Assembly: GCA_020434465.1 (NCBI GenBank)
Contig: JAGRAS010000051.1
Location: 1-8,492 of the forward strand
From: Bdellovibrionales bacterium
GTDB taxonomy: Bacteria > Bdellovibrionota > UBA2361 > JAGRAS01
Direction: 5' to 3'
Length of the DNA: 8,492 bases
Part shown: piece by piece, positions 6,776-8,492 of the stretch
Numbering within the stretch: the first letter of the stretch is position 1
Layout of the letters: each line of letters begins with the position of its first letter
Translations under genes and position numbers: made by a program
Notes under the pieces: generated by a model
Database searches by the model: none
What the model saw: only the letters and a program-made list of their open reading frames with translations
What the model was told of the DNA's origin: nothing

Positions 6776-6810
6776 GCTTACCTCTGATGATATTTGGAGG
6801 TGAAGTAAGC
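6776..6810 (+). repeat. Hairpin after the histone stop, overlapping the terminator
   Basis: GCTTAC (6776-6781) pairs with GTAAGC (6805-6810), and an inner CTC/GAG pairing follows after a bulge. Its 3' arm shares bases 6807-6810 with the 5' arm of the terminator, so the two structures cannot form together. Confidence 0.4.
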
Positions 6811-6834
6811 ACCGTACGATGCTGTGGTGCTTTT
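6807..6834 (+). terminator. Intrinsic terminator of the histone gene
   Basis: AAGCACC (6807-6813) pairs perfectly with GGTGCTT (6826-6832) around a 12-base loop, and the 3' side ends in TTTT. It begins 40 bases after the histone stop codon, the expected position for ending that transcript. Confidence 0.65.
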
Positions 6835-6885
6835 AAAGCTCACAAGCTATAGTTTACAAGTTTACTATAGTCATTGTGAGCTTTT
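6835..6885. repeat. Long inverted repeat just before the cysteine-rich lipoprotein gene
   Basis: AAAGCTCACA (6835-6844) pairs with TGTGAGCTTT (6875-6884), and CTATAGT (6847-6853) with ACTATAG (6864-6870). A small internal loop separates the two stems and the apical loop is 10 bases. Seventeen pairs make it the longest hairpin in the window. A and T runs flank it, so it could terminate transcription from either side. It ends 10 bases before the GGAG of the next gene, so it could also act as an operator or translation control element. Confidence 0.65.
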
Positions 6886-6904
6886 GCTTTTACAGGAGAA
6901 TCTA

Positions 6905-7171
6905 ATGAAAGTTATTAAGTTACTAAGTATAGCATTTATTTGTTTATTTTTTGTTGCCTGTGCTGGGCAAAAAGGAATGTCGCCTAAATCTTCATGTGCT
7001 TGTAAGAAAGAACATGCAGGATGTTGTGACAAAGACAAAAAAGACGCTAAGACTTGCCCTTATGCTAAGGCAAAAGAGCATGCAGGTTGTGCCTCATGTG
7101 GTGAAAAATCTTGTTCAAAATGTGAGTCATGTTCAAAAAAAGATGGGCATACTTGCTCTAAAAAATCTTAA
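6905..7171 (+). CDS. Small cysteine-rich lipoprotein, possibly metal-binding
   Basis: The 88-residue protein starts with a lipoprotein-type signal (KVIKLLSIAFICLFFVAC), making Cys19 the likely lipidated residue; Phe at -3 is a little unusual. The mature part holds 11 further cysteines in about 69 residues (31, 33, 40, 41, 51, 62, 65, 70, 73, 76, 84), many in CxC or CxxC spacing, plus many lysines. The segment KEHAGC occurs twice (35-40, 57-62), a small internal duplication also visible in the DNA. The composition resembles metallothionein-like or copper/zinc-binding proteins, but I recognise no named family; a disulfide-rich surface protein is the alternative. The ATG at 6905 is chosen because GGAG (6895-6898) lies 6 bases upstream and the signal peptide begins there. 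An upstream in-frame GTG at 6824 would put the hairpin inside the gene. Strong hairpins lie on both sides, so it is probably a single-gene unit. Confidence 0.82.
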   Translation: MKVIKLLSIAFICLFFVACAGQKGMSPKSSCACKKEHAGCCDKDKKDAKTCPYAKAKEHAGCASCGEKSCSKCESCSKKDGHTCSKKS

Positions 7172-7186
7172 GATAATTTCAATTTT

Positions 7187-7215
7187 AAAGGTGTGAATTG
7201 ATTTTCACACCTTTT
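7187..7215 (+). terminator. Strong intrinsic terminator after the cysteine-rich lipoprotein gene
   Basis: AAAGGTGTGAA (7187-7197) and TTCACACCTTT (7204-7214) form 11 perfect pairs around a 6-base loop, ending in a T-run. It starts 16 bases past the stop codon. The A-rich 5' side means it could also work on the other strand, although no minus-strand gene ends here. Confidence 0.8.
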
Positions 7216-7226
7216 GCGTCACATTT

Positions 7227-7244
7227 TTCAAATAATCATTTGAA
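7227..7244. repeat. Short perfect inverted repeat
   Basis: TTCAAAT and ATTTGAA, seven pairs around AATC, lie between the preceding terminator and the next gene about 120 bases away. It could be a regulator-binding palindrome or a chance A/T hairpin. Confidence 0.35.
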
Positions 7245-7297
7245 GATATCTTTGGTTCAATCTTTCAAAAAACCATATTAATTTAGCTATTTAAGAC

Positions 7298-7328
7298 TTG
7301 AGCATAAGCTTAGTAAATCTGTTACAAT
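7298..7328 (+). promoter_or_regulatory. Weak candidate promoter for the Tat lipoprotein gene
   Basis: TTGAGC (7298-7303) and TACAAT (7323-7328, 5/6) are spaced by 19 bases, longer than ideal. The position, about 25-30 bases before the start codon, is reasonable. Confidence 0.28.
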
Positions 7329-7361
7329 TATATTAAAAGTGACAAATTAGATTTGGTAAGA

Positions 7362-8480
7362 ATGGCTGATTTAAGTGATAAAAAACTAGATAGGCGCGAT
7401 ATCCTAAAAGCCGGCGGCTTAGCAGCTTTATTTAGTAGTTTAAAAGTTCCCGGTGTTGTAGCAGCAAGCTCTTCTCTCTTATCAGCTTGTGGAACAGAAG
7501 CTAATAAAACTAGTACTTCTATTTTAGTGGATAATTTAAGGGCGATTGGTTTGCTTGTAAGAGAGTATGCGCATATAGGACCAAAAACAATTATTATATT
7601 TGGCGAAACCCATGACTTGCCAACTCAAAAACTTGTGGTTTCATTAGTTGCCCGTTCTAAGGAGTTAGCAGGAGTAAATTTTGTTGCACTCGAAGGTATT
7701 CGTGATGATATCAGTGCACAAAGTTATCACATCAGAAACTCCCAAGATATTTTGCAAAGAGCTAATGCAAGAATAATTAATCCAGATGATGCTGTTAATT
7801 TATTTGGGCTACGTATTACTAAATGTGGCTCAAAAGAGAGCGATAAATTCAACAAAGTAAAACTGATTGAAGATATTGGTTTAGCAAGAGTTGCCCTTGA
7901 GGATAGCGGAAAACTTTTTGATGAAATGTGTTACGTGCAATATCTTAATGAAACTTATGAAACCATTATTAATTCTTTACGAGCTAATGGGGAAGCTTTA
8001 ATTTCTTTTCATTGTGAGGATCTTCCAACTTGGGTGAGTTATGCAGGTCATGGTTTAGCAGCTTTTCAAGATTTTCAAGCTACTCTAAAATCTTTGTGTC
8101 CAGATCTTCCTATTCTTGATTTTGATAAATTAGTTAAAATACCTGGGAAACATGAAGCTTATTACATGCGGGGAATAGATAATAGAAACTCTAATTATTT
8201 TGGGCAGGTTTATTCTGAGTTTGATGCTTGGACAAGAGGAAAGTTTTTAGAAAAAAGATCAGAGAGATTTGCTGAGCGGATATTAAAACACATGAAAGAA
8301 AGTGGTGGTGAAGTTGGAGCTGTTATATGTGGCCTTATGCATACAATAAGAGATTCTCAGCATAAGAGCTTTCAGGAATATATTGAAGCCATGGGGAATG
8401 GTGAGTATAGTTATGTAGTGGTTGATCCTTTTTCTTACGAAGTAAAAAAACATCCCTTTATGATTGTTAGAAGTGCTTAA
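7362..8480 (+). CDS. Tat-exported lipoprotein of the ChaN/TraB/EreA (Tiki) superfamily
   Basis: The 372-residue protein opens with a twin-arginine signal: LDRRDILKAGG (9-19), an Ala/Leu-rich stretch and the canonical lipobox LSAC (Cys43). It is therefore likely exported folded and lipid-anchored in the envelope. The mature domain has IIIFGETHD (77-85), an acidic partner at ALEGIRDD (109-116) and ICGLMH (322-327). This GExHD...GxxH layout marks the superfamily that includes haem-uptake ChaN, TraB/PrgY, Tiki proteases and erythromycin esterase, where these residues bind metal or do catalysis. Which reaction occurs here is unknown. Use of the Tat route suggests a cofactor or metal is inserted before export. 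I start at the ATG at 7362; an in-frame TTG at 7353 would add three residues. The ribosome binding site is weak (GG at 7355-7356). The gene is complete and ends 12 bases before the window edge; no partner gene is visible. Confidence 0.8.
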   Translation: MADLSDKKLDRRDILKAGGLAALFSSLKVPGVVAASSSLLSACGTEANKTSTSILVDNLRAIGLLVREYAHIGPKTIIIFGETHDLPTQKLVVSLVARSKELAGVNFVALEGIRDDISAQSYHIRNSQDILQRANARIINPDDAVNLFGLRITKCGSKESDKFNKVKLIEDIGLARVALEDSGKLFDEMCYVQYLNETYETIINSLRANGEALISFHCEDLPTWVSYAGHGLAAFQDFQATLKSLCPDLPILDFDKLVKIPGKHEAYYMRGIDNRNSNYFGQVYSEFDAWTRGKFLEKRSERFAERILKHMKESGGEVGAVICGLMHTIRDSQHKSFQEYIEAMGNGEYSYVVVDPFSYEVKKHPFMIVRSA

Positions 8481-8492
8481 TTTTTTGCAATA

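Noticed and set aside
6824..6904. GTG-started extension of the cysteine-rich lipoprotein
   Set aside because: It would place the histone terminator arm and the long hairpin within the coding region and bury the signal peptide.
6951..7196. An 81-codon frame overlapping the cysteine-rich lipoprotein in another frame
   Set aside because: It begins inside the gene with no ribosome binding site and runs into the terminator stem.
7254..7262. GGTTCAATC, resembling a tRNA T-arm
   Set aside because: No acceptor, D-arm or anticodon stems can be built around it.

Overview
The window is chromosomal-looking DNA from an AT-rich bacterium, with long A/T runs between genes and A/T-ending codons within them. 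Three proteins carry lipoprotein-type signal peptides, one of them a Tat (twin-arginine) signal, which suggests a Gram-negative (diderm) cell. The most telling gene is a protein made of two tandem histone folds. Among bacteria, histones are best known from Bdellovibrio relatives and Leptospira, so a Bdellovibrionota-like host is my best guess. That placement is inference; the window has no rRNA and no transposon, phage or CRISPR features.

Layout, left to right. At 2-1051 (+) is the 3' part of a ClpC-type AAA+ unfoldase, cut by the window edge. A 323-base gap (1052-1374) has no gene but holds two prominent hairpins. Next is msrB (-), a secreted lipoprotein form of methionine sulfoxide reductase B. 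It diverges from an unrecognised 153-residue gene (+) across a shared promoter region. The purine genes purE and purK (+) follow with a 4-base overlap. On the minus strand come a small acidic protein of unknown function, a DinB/YfiT-like protein and a TerC-family membrane protein.

On the plus strand from 6345 lies the double histone, with an excellent ribosome binding site and its own terminator. Then come a small, very cysteine-rich lipoprotein bounded by strong hairpins and a Tat-exported lipoprotein with the GETHD and GLMH motifs of the ChaN/TraB/EreA (Tiki) superfamily.

How the genes work together. Only purE-purK form a clear pathway unit: PurK makes N5-CAIR and PurE converts it to CAIR in purine synthesis. 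ClpC and MsrB both belong to protein quality control but are on opposite strands and not co-transcribed. The rest appear to be single-gene units separated by hairpins. The tandem histone is the item most worth following: its two halves are about 62% identical over 60 residues, so one polypeptide could fold as a built-in histone dimer.
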